This document shows, in pieces, positions 6,596 through 12,508 of a stretch of 12,555 bases of DNA (position 1 is the stretch's first letter; each line of letters opens with the position of its first letter). Both the position numbers and the translations under genes were made by a program. The notes under the pieces were generated by a model. That model searched no databases. It saw only the letters and a program-made list of their open reading frames with translations, and was not told the origin of the DNA. This stretch comes from Staphylothermus sp. Its GTDB lineage: Archaea; Thermoproteota; Thermoprotei_A; Sulfolobales; Desulfurococcaceae. The stretch lies in contig JAGHDU010000028.1 of NCBI GenBank assembly GCA_021159785.1, positions 1 to 12,555 of the forward strand. The letters are read 5' to 3'.

Positions 6596-6618
6596 AGCAA
6601 CCGGTGGGATTTGAACCC
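6596..6618 (-). repeat. tRNA 3'-end fragment, candidate att site
   Basis: Read on the minus strand, this 23-nt segment is half of a T stem (GGG), loop TTCAAAT, the T-stem complement CCCAC, acceptor strand CGGTTGC and U73. The match stops inside the T stem, because the two upstream bases (AT) do not pair. No anticodon or D arm follows, so it is not a full tRNA. Such a piece is what integrases leave at the distal end of an element inserted in a tRNA gene. It does not match the acceptor of tRNA-Glu at 75-180, so it belongs to a different tRNA. By orientation, the element side is to the right (higher coordinates) and the host side to the left. The intact tRNA would lie beyond the window on the minus strand. 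Confidence 0.6.
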
Positions 6619-6748
6619 TATACAAACTGAATGAACAAAAACTAGCACATTTTAATCATTATTGACAACAAAATACATAGATGAGGTCATTTTAAACAGT
6701 ACAATGAATTTTTAACAGTTTCTAGTCTGGCATTAAAATTATGTTTTC

Positions 6749-6767
6749 TTAATAACAAAATTATTAA
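6749..6767. repeat. AT-rich perfect inverted repeat upstream of the Rep gene
   Basis: TTAATAA (6749-6755) and TTATTAA (6761-6767) are perfect inverted copies around CAAAA, 45 nt before ATG 6812. The right arm also serves as a TATA-like element. It could be an operator for autoregulation of the initiator or a hairpin presenting a nick site. AT-rich inverted repeats arise easily by chance in such DNA. Confidence 0.4.
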
Positions 6768-6769
6768 TT
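6760..6769 (+). promoter_or_regulatory. Probable TATA element of the Rep gene
   Basis: ATTATTAATT lies about 45 nt before ATG 6812. A start near 6788-6792 would yield a leader carrying the purine-rich run AAAGGGGA (6797-6804) as ribosome site. Confidence 0.4.
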
Positions 6770-6811
6770 TGGAGAGAATGAAGGATGGGGGGAAGGAAAG
6801 GGGATTTATGA

Positions 6812-7798
6812 ATGTGTATGGATCGACCGGGTTATAAGTTTTGCATAGATGACATACTGGAAAACCCCGATAATAGTAATTTAGCAAGTAATTATGTGCC
6901 TGTTGTGATGTGGTACCTCGTTAATGTATCGAAGGGTGCATGTAATGTTAGTGATCTTACCCGGTTATTGTGGTTGTTCGAGCAGGGGAGGTTGAAGAAT
7001 AGTACGGCTCGTAAATATGCGTGGTACACTATTCAGGAGCTTGAGAAACGGGGCATAGTTAGGGTTGTTAGGCGTGGTAGTTATGCACTAGTGTTGTCAA
7101 ATGATAATGCGGATCTGAATTGTATTAGGGAATATTTCTCAACAGACTCGATGAATAATGCGTTTCAGGGTAAACTAATTAGCGCGGCTGAGACGTTTAA
7201 GAAGACACTATTAAAGGAGTTAGGGGTTGCTTATGGTAAAAGAAAGAAAAATGATATCACACCCACATATGTTGTTGCGTTAGTTAAAGGTCTAAAAAAG
7301 TATGCTGAAGAGAAGAATAAACGTGCATATAGAACCGTTGTTACGTTTAATCGTGCTGTTATTGGTATACCTAGACTGCAGGGGGTGTGGACCAGGGAGT
7401 TTAGTATCCGTGGTAAATTACACCTGCATGGTGTATTTGTTTATGACGTAGTGGATAAAGGAACAGCTGAAAAATATTTGAGGGAACAGATTGTAAAATG
7501 GCTAGATAAGAAACTGAAAAAAGTACCTGTTCCTGAAGTAAAGGAATTTATTAGGAGAGAATATTTAGCAGGGCTATATATTGACACCAGAACTTTAAAG
7601 GGTAGTGGCAAAAGGTGGGCGTCATATATGGTTAAGGCTGTATCGCGCAAAACATCGCGCAAAAATAGAATGAGTAGTGATGAACGATTGCTTAATTTAG
7701 CGGTGTTGTGGATTAAGCGAATTAAGTGGTGTAGTATTAGAGTTAATAGTGAGATAGCTAAAGCTTATGCTGAGATCGATATTAATGAGCTCTCGTAG
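6812..7798 (+). CDS. Candidate HUH-endonuclease replication initiator (Rep) with winged-helix N-terminus
   Basis: 328 aa from ATG 6812, with AAAGGGGA seven bases upstream. Residues about 28-96 read as a winged helix (YVPVVMWYLVN, NVSDLTRLLWLF, TARKYAWYTIQELEKRGIV, then a strand hairpin RVVRRGSYALVLS). The second half has the order expected of HUH endonucleases: a motif-1-like strand YRTVVTFNR (173-181), the metal-binding His-x-His in GKLHLHGVFV (His204, His206), and a motif-3 helix RWASYMVKAVSRK with Tyr272 and Lys275 in YxxK. The family nicks one strand and stays bound to the 5' end through the tyrosine to start rolling-circle replication; a single tyrosine is seen here. I do not recognise a named crenarchaeal Rep with this layout. 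A relaxase or transposase of HUH type is possible, though no IS ends are visible. It lies just right of an att-like scar and left of a C-free, G4-bearing non-coding tract. Confidence 0.68.
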   Translation: MCMDRPGYKFCIDDILENPDNSNLASNYVPVVMWYLVNVSKGACNVSDLTRLLWLFEQGRLKNSTARKYAWYTIQELEKRGIVRVVRRGSYALVLSNDNADLNCIREYFSTDSMNNAFQGKLISAAETFKKTLLKELGVAYGKRKKNDITPTYVVALVKGLKKYAEEKNKRAYRTVVTFNRAVIGIPRLQGVWTREFSIRGKLHLHGVFVYDVVDKGTAEKYLREQIVKWLDKKLKKVPVPEVKEFIRREYLAGLYIDTRTLKGSGKRWASYMVKAVSRKTSRKNRMSSDERLLNLAVLWIKRIKWCSIRVNSEIAKAYAEIDINELS

Positions 7799-7848
7799 GA
7801 CATTAGAGAGACTATAGATAGATAGGTGCGTCTGAATAGACTGATTAG

Positions 7849-7953
7849 GCACGTAATATTGGTGATCTTGAACGGATACAGGATGCGGCATACTACAGGT
7901 CATTTTCGAAAGAAGTTTCAACGAGAGAGCTTTCTCCTTATTATATAGATTAA
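7849..7953 (+). pseudogene. Short coding-like remnant
   Basis: An open stretch of 34 codons without a usual start codon encodes a helix-compatible, charged peptide (GDLERIQDAAYY, FSKEVSTRELSPYYID). It directly follows an in-frame TAG. Just before it, in the Rep frame, the stretch after the Rep stop also reads protein-like (DIRETIDR). This may be the decayed tail of a gene or an extension of an ancestral Rep, broken by a stop and a frameshift. It may also be chance. Confidence 0.22.
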
Positions 7954-8153
7954 TTGATTAATAGTATGAGTGTATGGTGTATGATGTTTATGAAGAATAA
8001 GAAGAAAGTGAGAGATAGAGGAAGTAGTGGTAGTAGTGGTTAGTGGTGAAAGGGGGATAGGGTAGTGTAGGAATGTAGATGGTAGGTTTGGTTGTGAGTA
8101 TTGTTGGGTTGTAATGTGTATTTGTGCGAGAAAGATGTGTCTATAACTGACTC

Positions 8154-8178
8154 GGGCTCGGGAGAGGCGGGGTCGGGG
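8154..8178 (+). other. G-quadruplex motif
   Basis: Four G runs, GGG (8154-8156), GGG (8160-8162), GGGG (8169-8172) and GGGG (8175-8178), are joined by loops of 3, 6 and 2 bases. This meets the strict G3+N1-7 rule. It includes two direct copies of CTCGGG (8151-8162). It lies 27 nt after the C-free run and about 160 nt upstream of the surface-protein gene, so it could form in displaced + strand DNA or in the leader RNA. Confidence 0.7.
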
Positions 8179-8292
8179 TGTGTGGATGAGAGGGAATAGG
8201 GATAATATTGGATGATGGATTTGATGGGGCGGAGTTTGGTTAGGGGCTTGGTTGTTTGGTGTTGGTTTCTTTGTTTGGTTTTTGTTGTGTGG

Positions 8293-8310
8293 TTTTAAAG
8301 TATTTATTTT
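8293..8310 (+). promoter_or_regulatory. Probable promoter of the surface-protein gene
   Basis: TTTTAAAGTATTTATTTT is the only AT-rich block in the G-rich leader. A start about 25 bases after its centre (near 8327) gives a short leader with GGTGGGAG just before ATG 8341. Confidence 0.5.
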
Positions 8311-8340
8311 GGCGTGGTGTATTTTGTTTGTGGTGGGAGT

Positions 8341-9552
8341 ATGGGTCGCTTGTCTAGGCTCATGTATGTATTTGTTCTCATAGTTTTGCTTGTATTGCCT
8401 AGTATTACACTTGCTGGTGGGTCTGTTGTTTTTGATGGTAGAGCTGTTGAGAATCCGAGAGTTATAGTACATATATATAGCAACAAGACACTGCATGTCG
8501 TGGTTGTTGGTGGTGTTAATGAGTCGGTTATGCAGAGTGAATGGGTGTATGTTTATGGTAATGGGACGGTTCGTGTAGTGTATAGGGATTTGTGGTTTGG
8601 CGAGAATCTTGGTGTTCGTGGGTATGTGAGGAGGGGTGTTTTTGGTGATGGGAAGTTTGTTGAGGATGTTGATATGTCTATGTTGACTGATACCGAGAAG
8701 GTGGTTGCGAATACTACTGTTGATATAGTGTTTGATGAGAGTAAGGGTAAGATCGTTGTTTCGGGGCAGGGTGTTGCTAGGTATTATGATCTGGCTACTG
8801 GTGAGTTGAAGAAGGAGGAGAAGTTGGAGGACTCGTATGAGTTGGATAAGTTTGTTCAGTGGGATGATGTGGTTAATAAGGTGTTTGTGGATACGCTTAG
8901 GGGTGTTGGTGGTCTCCGTGTTGATAGCTATGTTTTGAAGTATAGGGTTAATGATACTTCGGAGTCGCATTGTGAGGAGTACGTGATTGTTGGTGATCCT
9001 GTGGAGTATTTTGAATTGTATGCTAAGGTGTATGGTAATAGGAGTACGTTGGGTGGGTTTGTGGATAGGTTTATGGATAAGATGGTTGTTCCTAACGTAT
9101 TAGGCTATAAGTGGGGTTTCGACGAGGTTAGGATTATGCTTCCTATGATTAAGTGGTATGATGGTGTTTTGGGTGATGTTGCTGGGTTTTTTATGGATAA
9201 TTATAACTTGTCGAGTGATACTCCTGTGGTGATTGTTGCTGGTGAGGGTGTGTCTGTGTCGGCTACTGAGACGACTCTTGGTGAGCTGGGCGAGGTAAAA
9301 GTAGTATTCGAGACAACAACTACAACTACTACGGTGGAGACTACAAGTGCTATGGAGCAAACTACTACGACTGAACAAGCTGGAGAGACAACTACTGGTC
9401 AGGAGGGAGTAGGGACTGCTACGGCTACATCGCAGGGTGTTTCTGGGTCTGGACAAGCGGGTGGAGAAGCGAATATGTTGTTGTATGGTGTAGTTGGTGT
9501 AGTAGTTGTATTGGTTATTGTTGTGCTCGTGCTTGTGATGAGGAAGAAGTAA
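8341..9552 (+). CDS. Secreted, membrane-anchored surface protein with Thr-rich stalk
   Basis: 403 aa from ATG 8341; GGTGGGAG (8332-8339) is the ribosome site. An earlier in-frame GTG (8314) would spoil the signal peptide and fall before the likely transcript start. Residues 1-25 are a classic signal peptide (basic GRLSR, hydrophobic core, TLA cleavage site). Residues 26-322 form a mostly strand-rich ectodomain with about seven N-glycosylation sequons (NKT, NES, NGT, NTT, NDT, NRS, NLS) and one cysteine. Residues 325-377 are a Thr/Glu/Gly-rich linker (seven Thr in a row, then TTTTEQ), a likely glycosylated stalk. Residues about 378-400 are a C-terminal membrane span ending MRKK. The protein should stand on the outer face of the cell membrane or on a virion envelope, as an adhesin, S-layer-associated protein or virus attachment protein. 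No enzyme motif was seen. The coding strand is strongly G/T-rich and C-poor, like the non-coding DNA before it. Confidence 0.82.
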   Translation: MGRLSRLMYVFVLIVLLVLPSITLAGGSVVFDGRAVENPRVIVHIYSNKTLHVVVVGGVNESVMQSEWVYVYGNGTVRVVYRDLWFGENLGVRGYVRRGVFGDGKFVEDVDMSMLTDTEKVVANTTVDIVFDESKGKIVVSGQGVARYYDLATGELKKEEKLEDSYELDKFVQWDDVVNKVFVDTLRGVGGLRVDSYVLKYRVNDTSESHCEEYVIVGDPVEYFELYAKVYGNRSTLGGFVDRFMDKMVVPNVLGYKWGFDEVRIMLPMIKWYDGVLGDVAGFFMDNYNLSSDTPVVIVAGEGVSVSATETTLGELGEVKVVFETTTTTTTVETTSAMEQTTTTEQAGETTTGQEGVGTATATSQGVSGSGQAGGEANMLLYGVVGVVVVLVIVVLVLVMRKK

Positions 9553-9577
9553 GAGTGCTTGGCTGGACATACATGGA

Positions 9578-9588
9578 TTTTTCTTTTT
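9578..9588 (+). terminator. T-tract terminator after the surface-protein gene
   Basis: TTTTTCTTTTT starts 26 bases past the stop codon. A second T run (TTTTGTTTTTAT) follows near 9606. Double T runs are a good archaeal termination signal. Confidence 0.6.
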
Positions 9589-9759
9589 ACCTGTTCTCCG
9601 GTGTATTTTGTTTTTATGAGGGATCCTTGGTAAGCTGTTTGTGTGGTAATGGGTTGTGAGAAATTTTACGTATGGATGCAGTATTTTTGATATGTGATGT
9701 TCTTTTGAGTATGTATTGATATTAGTAGATATGTGTAGTGTTTTTGTTGGGGATGGTGT

Positions 9760-10161
9760 TTGCCTAGTCATGTGGTTCATAGGTTGCTTGCTTCGAAGTA
9801 TCTGGGTGTTTCTGGAGACGTGGTTACTGAAGTGGATAGGCTGATTGATCTTGGCACTATACATGATATTGGTAGGCGTAAGCCTAGGCGTTTACCCGCT
9901 TATCTGGATATTGTCGAGTCTGGTGCTGATTTGAAGAATAGGTATTATGCTAGGTTAAGGAGGGTTAAGAAGGAATTAGTTGAGATTTGTAGAAGTGATG
10001 AGAAAGTCAAGGCTTTCTATTATCATCACGGACTGGATATTTTGTCTTATCGACTTGCCTCTGCGCTTATGCTGGGTTTAGTGCCTGAAAAGATATGTAG
10101 CAATCTCGTCAAGGGCACATTATACGACCTTGTGGGTGTAGAGAATAATTTGGCGAAATGA
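9760..10161 (+). CDS. Short His-rich HD-like protein (MPSH family)
   Basis: 133 aa. The TTG start at 9760 is supported by homology: the paralogue at 11738 also begins MPSHxxH. GGGGATGGTG lies immediately upstream. Shared with that paralogue are His4, His7, an Asp-Arg/Asn-Arg-Leu/Ile-Ile-Asp stretch near 26-30, the doublet His35-Asp36 followed by Ile/Leu-Gly, and a later HH..D cluster (His89, His90, Asp93 in YHHGLD). The order H...HD...HH..D resembles the metal-binding residues of HD-domain phosphohydrolases, so a metal-dependent hydrolase is possible. I do not know a named family for it. It is shorter than its paralogue (133 against 256 aa) and lacks the long C-terminal region. The next gene starts 7 nt downstream, so the two are likely coexpressed. 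No membrane segment or signal peptide is seen. Confidence 0.7.
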   Translation: MPSHVVHRLLASKYLGVSGDVVTEVDRLIDLGTIHDIGRRKPRRLPAYLDIVESGADLKNRYYARLRRVKKELVEICRSDEKVKAFYYHHGLDILSYRLASALMLGLVPEKICSNLVKGTLYDLVGVENNLAK

Positions 10162-10167
10162 AGTGCT

Positions 10168-10854
10168 TTGTGTTTTGGTTATTTGAATGAATTTAAGGAA
10201 GAATTGAGGAATGCATTATACTTGTCTTGTGTTGATAAGGTTTTAGTTAATTGGGTGAATGATAACGTAGTTCCGAAGTATAAGCAGTATAAGTCTCTCG
10301 ACCATCTCAAGGAGAGGTTGCGTGAAGTAATACCTTATATTGAGGAGAGTGATGCTAGGTATAGGGTTGGGTATGTTTTGGGCTCTATATCGTTTTTAAA
10401 CAAGATGAGTAAGATGGGGCATCCTGGGCGTATAAAAAGCGTGTATGAAATTGGTGGAAAGGAGTATGTCTTTCCTAGTGATGAAGTAATTGATAAAGAG
10501 AGTATTGAGAGAGAGCTAAGGTCTCAACGTGGTTTATCGTCTTATGGATATGGTAGGCTTATGAGGACTATAGTTGTCTTGGCTTCGCTGTATTCGGATA
10601 TTTATCATTTACCCTTTATAGACCCGGTGCCTTTGGAGGTAGCTTTCAGAGAGCTATTGTCTGTGAGAAAGAAGCGGTACACGATGGCTCGTAATGTGCT
10701 AAGATGTTATGAAGATACAAGCCATTCAAGTAGATATTCAAGTGTACGGGAATGTGCATTGCGTGAGATGGATCGCGTGTTAAGGGATTATGTTGGAATT
10801 ATTGGAGAACATAGAATCAAGGATATGGAGAAGAGGTTTATAGAAGCACTATAA
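10168..10854 (+). CDS. Unknown helical protein (228 aa) coupled to the HD-like gene
   Basis: TTG 10168 is seven bases after the upstream stop; TTG 10183 is an alternative. No in-frame ATG lies near and no strong ribosome site is visible, so translation may be coupled to the upstream gene. The product is mostly helical and charged, with segments EFKEELRNALYLSCVDKVLVNW, HLKERLREVIPYIEE, SIERELRSQRG, LMRTIVVLASLYSDIYH and a basic C-terminal half with RECALREMDRVLRDYVG. Three cysteines (Cys2, Cys21 and two near the C-terminal third) form no zinc motif. No signal peptide or membrane span is seen. I do not recognise the family. Its place directly after the small HD-like protein suggests the two act together, perhaps supplying what the longer paralogue at 11738 carries in one chain, although no clear similarity to that C-terminal region was seen. 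Confidence 0.68.
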   Translation: MCFGYLNEFKEELRNALYLSCVDKVLVNWVNDNVVPKYKQYKSLDHLKERLREVIPYIEESDARYRVGYVLGSISFLNKMSKMGHPGRIKSVYEIGGKEYVFPSDEVIDKESIERELRSQRGLSSYGYGRLMRTIVVLASLYSDIYHLPFIDPVPLEVAFRELLSVRKKRYTMARNVLRCYEDTSHSSRYSSVRECALREMDRVLRDYVGIIGEHRIKDMEKRFIEAL

Positions 10855-10892
10855 GAGCTGATGGATTCATTAGAGGACTTGGTGTAACCGTT

Positions 10893-10961
10893 GTGAGCAA
10901 AAATGCCGGTTGGTTTGGTGTATTAGTAGGTGAGATTGTTTTAGCAGGGTTGAGAATATAG
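10893..10961 (+). other. Possible 22-aa hydrophobic microprotein or remnant
   Basis: GTG 10893 opens a short frame encoding SKNAGWFGVLVGEIVLAGLRI, a hydrophobic, small-residue peptide that reads like a membrane helix. The frame is open further upstream to a TAG inside the end of the 228-aa gene, without an ATG. It may be a remnant of an overlapping gene or chance. The rest of 10855-11095 shows a loose inverted repeat (CGTATG/CATACG near 10982 and 11015) and the AT-rich block described next. Confidence 0.2.
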
Positions 10962-11057
10962 TGTACGAAAGAATGTATTTGCGTATGATGTGTAAATTTT
11001 AGTCATGTTTTTGCATACGGTGGATTTGTTGGTGATAAGTGTTAAATGATGCGTGTT

Positions 11058-11070
11058 CTAATATTTTTAT
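11058..11070 (+). promoter_or_regulatory. Probable TATA element of the zinc-ribbon gene
   Basis: TCTAATATTTTTA lies about 30 bases before GTG 11096. The transcript would begin near 11085-11090, at the GGTG ribosome site or almost leaderless. The evidence is positional. Confidence 0.35.
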
Positions 11071-11095
11071 TGAACGGATTTGCAGGTGTTGTTGA

Positions 11096-11440
11096 GTGGT
11101 TACTTGTCCTCGTTGTGGTAGGGAAGTTCCTGAAGATGCTAAATACTGTCCTTACTGTGGGGCCCTCATTGAGACTCCTAGAGAGAGTTTTGAGCAAAAT
11201 ACCTCTAAAGAGGACATTGAGCGTATTCGCGAAAAGACAGCAGAATATAGACTTTACACATATATTTCTATAGCTGTGGCAGCTGTTAGTGCTTTTATTG
11301 CAGGAGTTGTTGCATACATATATAATGCAACTCATGATATCTTTTTAACGCCGGTGTTATTTCTGGTTATTATCATATTCATTTATTCCGCTATAATGGC
11401 TTATTACTATGATATGAAGCAAAGGGAACCGATGGAATAA
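11096..11440 (+). CDS. Zinc-ribbon membrane protein (114 aa)
   Basis: GTG 11096 is seven bases after AGGTG and puts the zinc ribbon at the very N-terminus. Cys4, Cys7, Cys18 and Cys21 form the CPRCG-x9-YCPYCG ribbon common in small archaeal proteins. A polar, charged linker with heptad-like character (SKEDIERIREKTAEYRLY, 37-54) leads to two membrane spans, about residues 55-76 and 83-104, joined by a short loop with a sequon (NAT). The tail DMKQREPME is cytoplasmic if the ribbon is cytoplasmic. Proteins of this layout are widespread and mostly uncharacterised; a role in membrane recruitment or stress sensing is guesswork. It stands alone, with its own AT-rich upstream block. An overlapping ORF in another frame (11046-11273) is rejected in its favour because of the clear cysteine motif. 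Confidence 0.85.
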   Translation: MVTCPRCGREVPEDAKYCPYCGALIETPRESFEQNTSKEDIERIREKTAEYRLYTYISIAVAAVSAFIAGVVAYIYNATHDIFLTPVLFLVIIIFIYSAIMAYYYDMKQREPME

Positions 11441-11737
11441 CTGAGATGAGAATCATAAATTGTCTTTTACTGGGACGATAATGTCGGAGACTAGAGGGAC
11501 TTATAAGACGGCGGGAGTAACTGTAGCTCGATATATGAAAATGAGCTAGTTCTTGGGCGATTGGTGTTTACGGTAATGTGATGTGAAGATGGATTATTGT
11601 TTATTTTATTCGGTATATTTCATTTTATCAAAAGATTTTTTAATTCATTAACTCTCTCAGCTTATGTTCTTGATAATGCTCGTGGAGAATTTATTTAAAT
11701 TAAGTAGTATAAGAATAGGTTATATAGGTTGGGTTGT
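11441..11737 (+). other. Intergenic region before the long HD-like gene
   Basis: 297 nt with no credible gene; ATG 11482 opens only 22 codons. A perfect 6-bp inverted repeat, TAGCTC (11524-11529) / GAGCTA (11543-11548), with a 13-base loop could be a hairpin. The stretch 11586-11650 is T-rich and may end upstream transcripts. The promoter of the next gene lies at 11688-11702. Confidence 0.5.
11688..11702 (+). promoter_or_regulatory. Promoter of the long HD-like gene
   Basis: AATTTATTTAAATTA is a good TATA-type block about 40 bases before ATG 11738. The predicted start near 11720 leaves a short leader with GGTTGGG (11727-11733). Confidence 0.5.
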
Positions 11738-12508
11738 ATGCCGTCTCATAAGCTTCATTCTAAGTGGGCTTCTCTATATGGTGTTCCCGTGGATATTGCT
11801 TCAAGGATTAACAGGATAATTGATTTCGAGTATGGAGACCATGATCTTGGTGAAGTAAAGCAGAGACATCTCGTAGCGGACAATATTAAAATCCCATTGG
11901 GAAAAGATATCACGGTTCATGAGCTGAAGAATATCTTAATGCTCGAGTTCCCTGATGAACAAGAATATAAATTAGCGGTTAAAGCTGCTTTACTGCATCA
12001 TTTCCTAGATAAAATAGAGAGATGCTTGAAGGAAGTTGGGACTTTTGCTGTTGAATACCCTGAAAAAATAATTGATTATGCAGAGGAGAAAATGCGACAA
12101 CACCACCTCCATATTCTATCACGGGAAGAATATGAGAAAGTATATTCTTTTCTCAAAGAACACTCAAGAGATGTAATTCATGATGTTCTGGAAGATATGA
12201 AAAGTAAGGGATTAAGAAGCATCGATTACAGAGGCCCGACAGTATTGGAAGATTTGCTGAAGGATTATATAGAAAGACATGGTTATGAAAAACTCATTCT
12301 AATACCCTCACATATACATGGTGAAAGACCCTTACCGTTAATGTCTGCGGCTAGAAAGATCTTTCACGAACTAAAGAAAGGTAATCGTGTCACAATAAAA
12401 TTCGTTACAGAAATAAAACAAATATTCTCAAGAAAATACATGACTACAACAAAATCATACAATTTCAAAAGCTTGGAGGAACTGATTGAGTTTCTTACAA
12501 GTCAATAA
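11738..12508 (+). CDS. Long His-rich HD-like protein (MPSH family, 256 aa)
   Basis: ATG 11738 is preferred to the upstream TTG 11729 because the protein then starts MPSHKLH, matching the paralogue at 9760. Residues 1-100 carry the shared family pattern: His4, His7, an N-R-I-I-D stretch, His35-Asp36 (DHDLG), and LLHHFLD with His87, His88, Asp91. The spacing of the first four positions is identical to the short paralogue. This order recalls the H...HD...H...D metal ligands of HD-domain phosphohydrolases, so a metal-dependent phosphohydrolase or nuclease is a reasonable guess. Residues 101-256 are extra: more histidines (QHHLHIL, IHDVLED), a helical charged region, then IPSHIHGERPLP (about 192-203) and a basic end. 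The gene is transcribed alone from a clear TATA block. It has no membrane segment. I do not recognise a named family. Confidence 0.8.
   Translation: MPSHKLHSKWASLYGVPVDIASRINRIIDFEYGDHDLGEVKQRHLVADNIKIPLGKDITVHELKNILMLEFPDEQEYKLAVKAALLHHFLDKIERCLKEVGTFAVEYPEKIIDYAEEKMRQHHLHILSREEYEKVYSFLKEHSRDVIHDVLEDMKSKGLRSIDYRGPTVLEDLLKDYIERHGYEKLILIPSHIHGERPLPLMSAARKIFHELKKGNRVTIKFVTEIKQIFSRKYMTTTKSYNFKSLEELIEFLTSQ

Larger units (their letters stand above)
7799..8340 (+). other. Non-coding tract with extreme C depletion
   Basis: A 542-nt gap between the Rep candidate and the surface-protein gene. The first part (7799-7937) has ordinary composition and a short coding-like remnant. From 7938 to 8126 there is no C on the + strand at all (189 bases). 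From 7938 to 8340 I count 13 C in 403 bases, while G is abundant. A G-quadruplex motif lies at 8154-8178. Two copies of the palindrome ATTAAT sit at 7949-7962. No ORF is credible: ATG 7966 gives 24 codons of low-complexity sequence. It could be a replication origin, an R-loop region or a long untranslated leader. Confidence 0.7.

Noticed and set aside
6596..6620. Complete tRNA gene on the minus strand
   Set aside because: Only the T-loop side and acceptor strand are present. The T stem is incomplete and no anticodon arm follows, so it was kept as an att-like scar.
8314..8340. GTG 8314 as start of the surface protein
   Set aside because: It would put non-polar residues ahead of the basic signal-peptide start, and it falls before the likely transcript start. 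ATG 8341 has GGTGGGAG.
7918..8970. 350-codon open frame on the minus strand
   Set aside because: It is antisense to the C-free tract and the surface-protein gene. Its length follows from the strand's base bias, its translation is low-complexity (His/Thr/Asn/Ile/Pro-rich), and the + strand gene has a signal peptide, stalk and anchor.
9100..9864. 254-codon open frame on the minus strand
   Set aside because: It overlaps two + strand genes and the terminator between them. Its composition is Ser/His/Thr/Asn-rich low complexity, again explained by the C-poor + strand.
11046..11273. 75-codon + strand frame overlapping the zinc-ribbon gene
   Set aside because: It is the +1-type shadow of a gene with a clear four-cysteine ribbon and two membrane spans. 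Its hydrophobic run reflects the same DNA in another frame.
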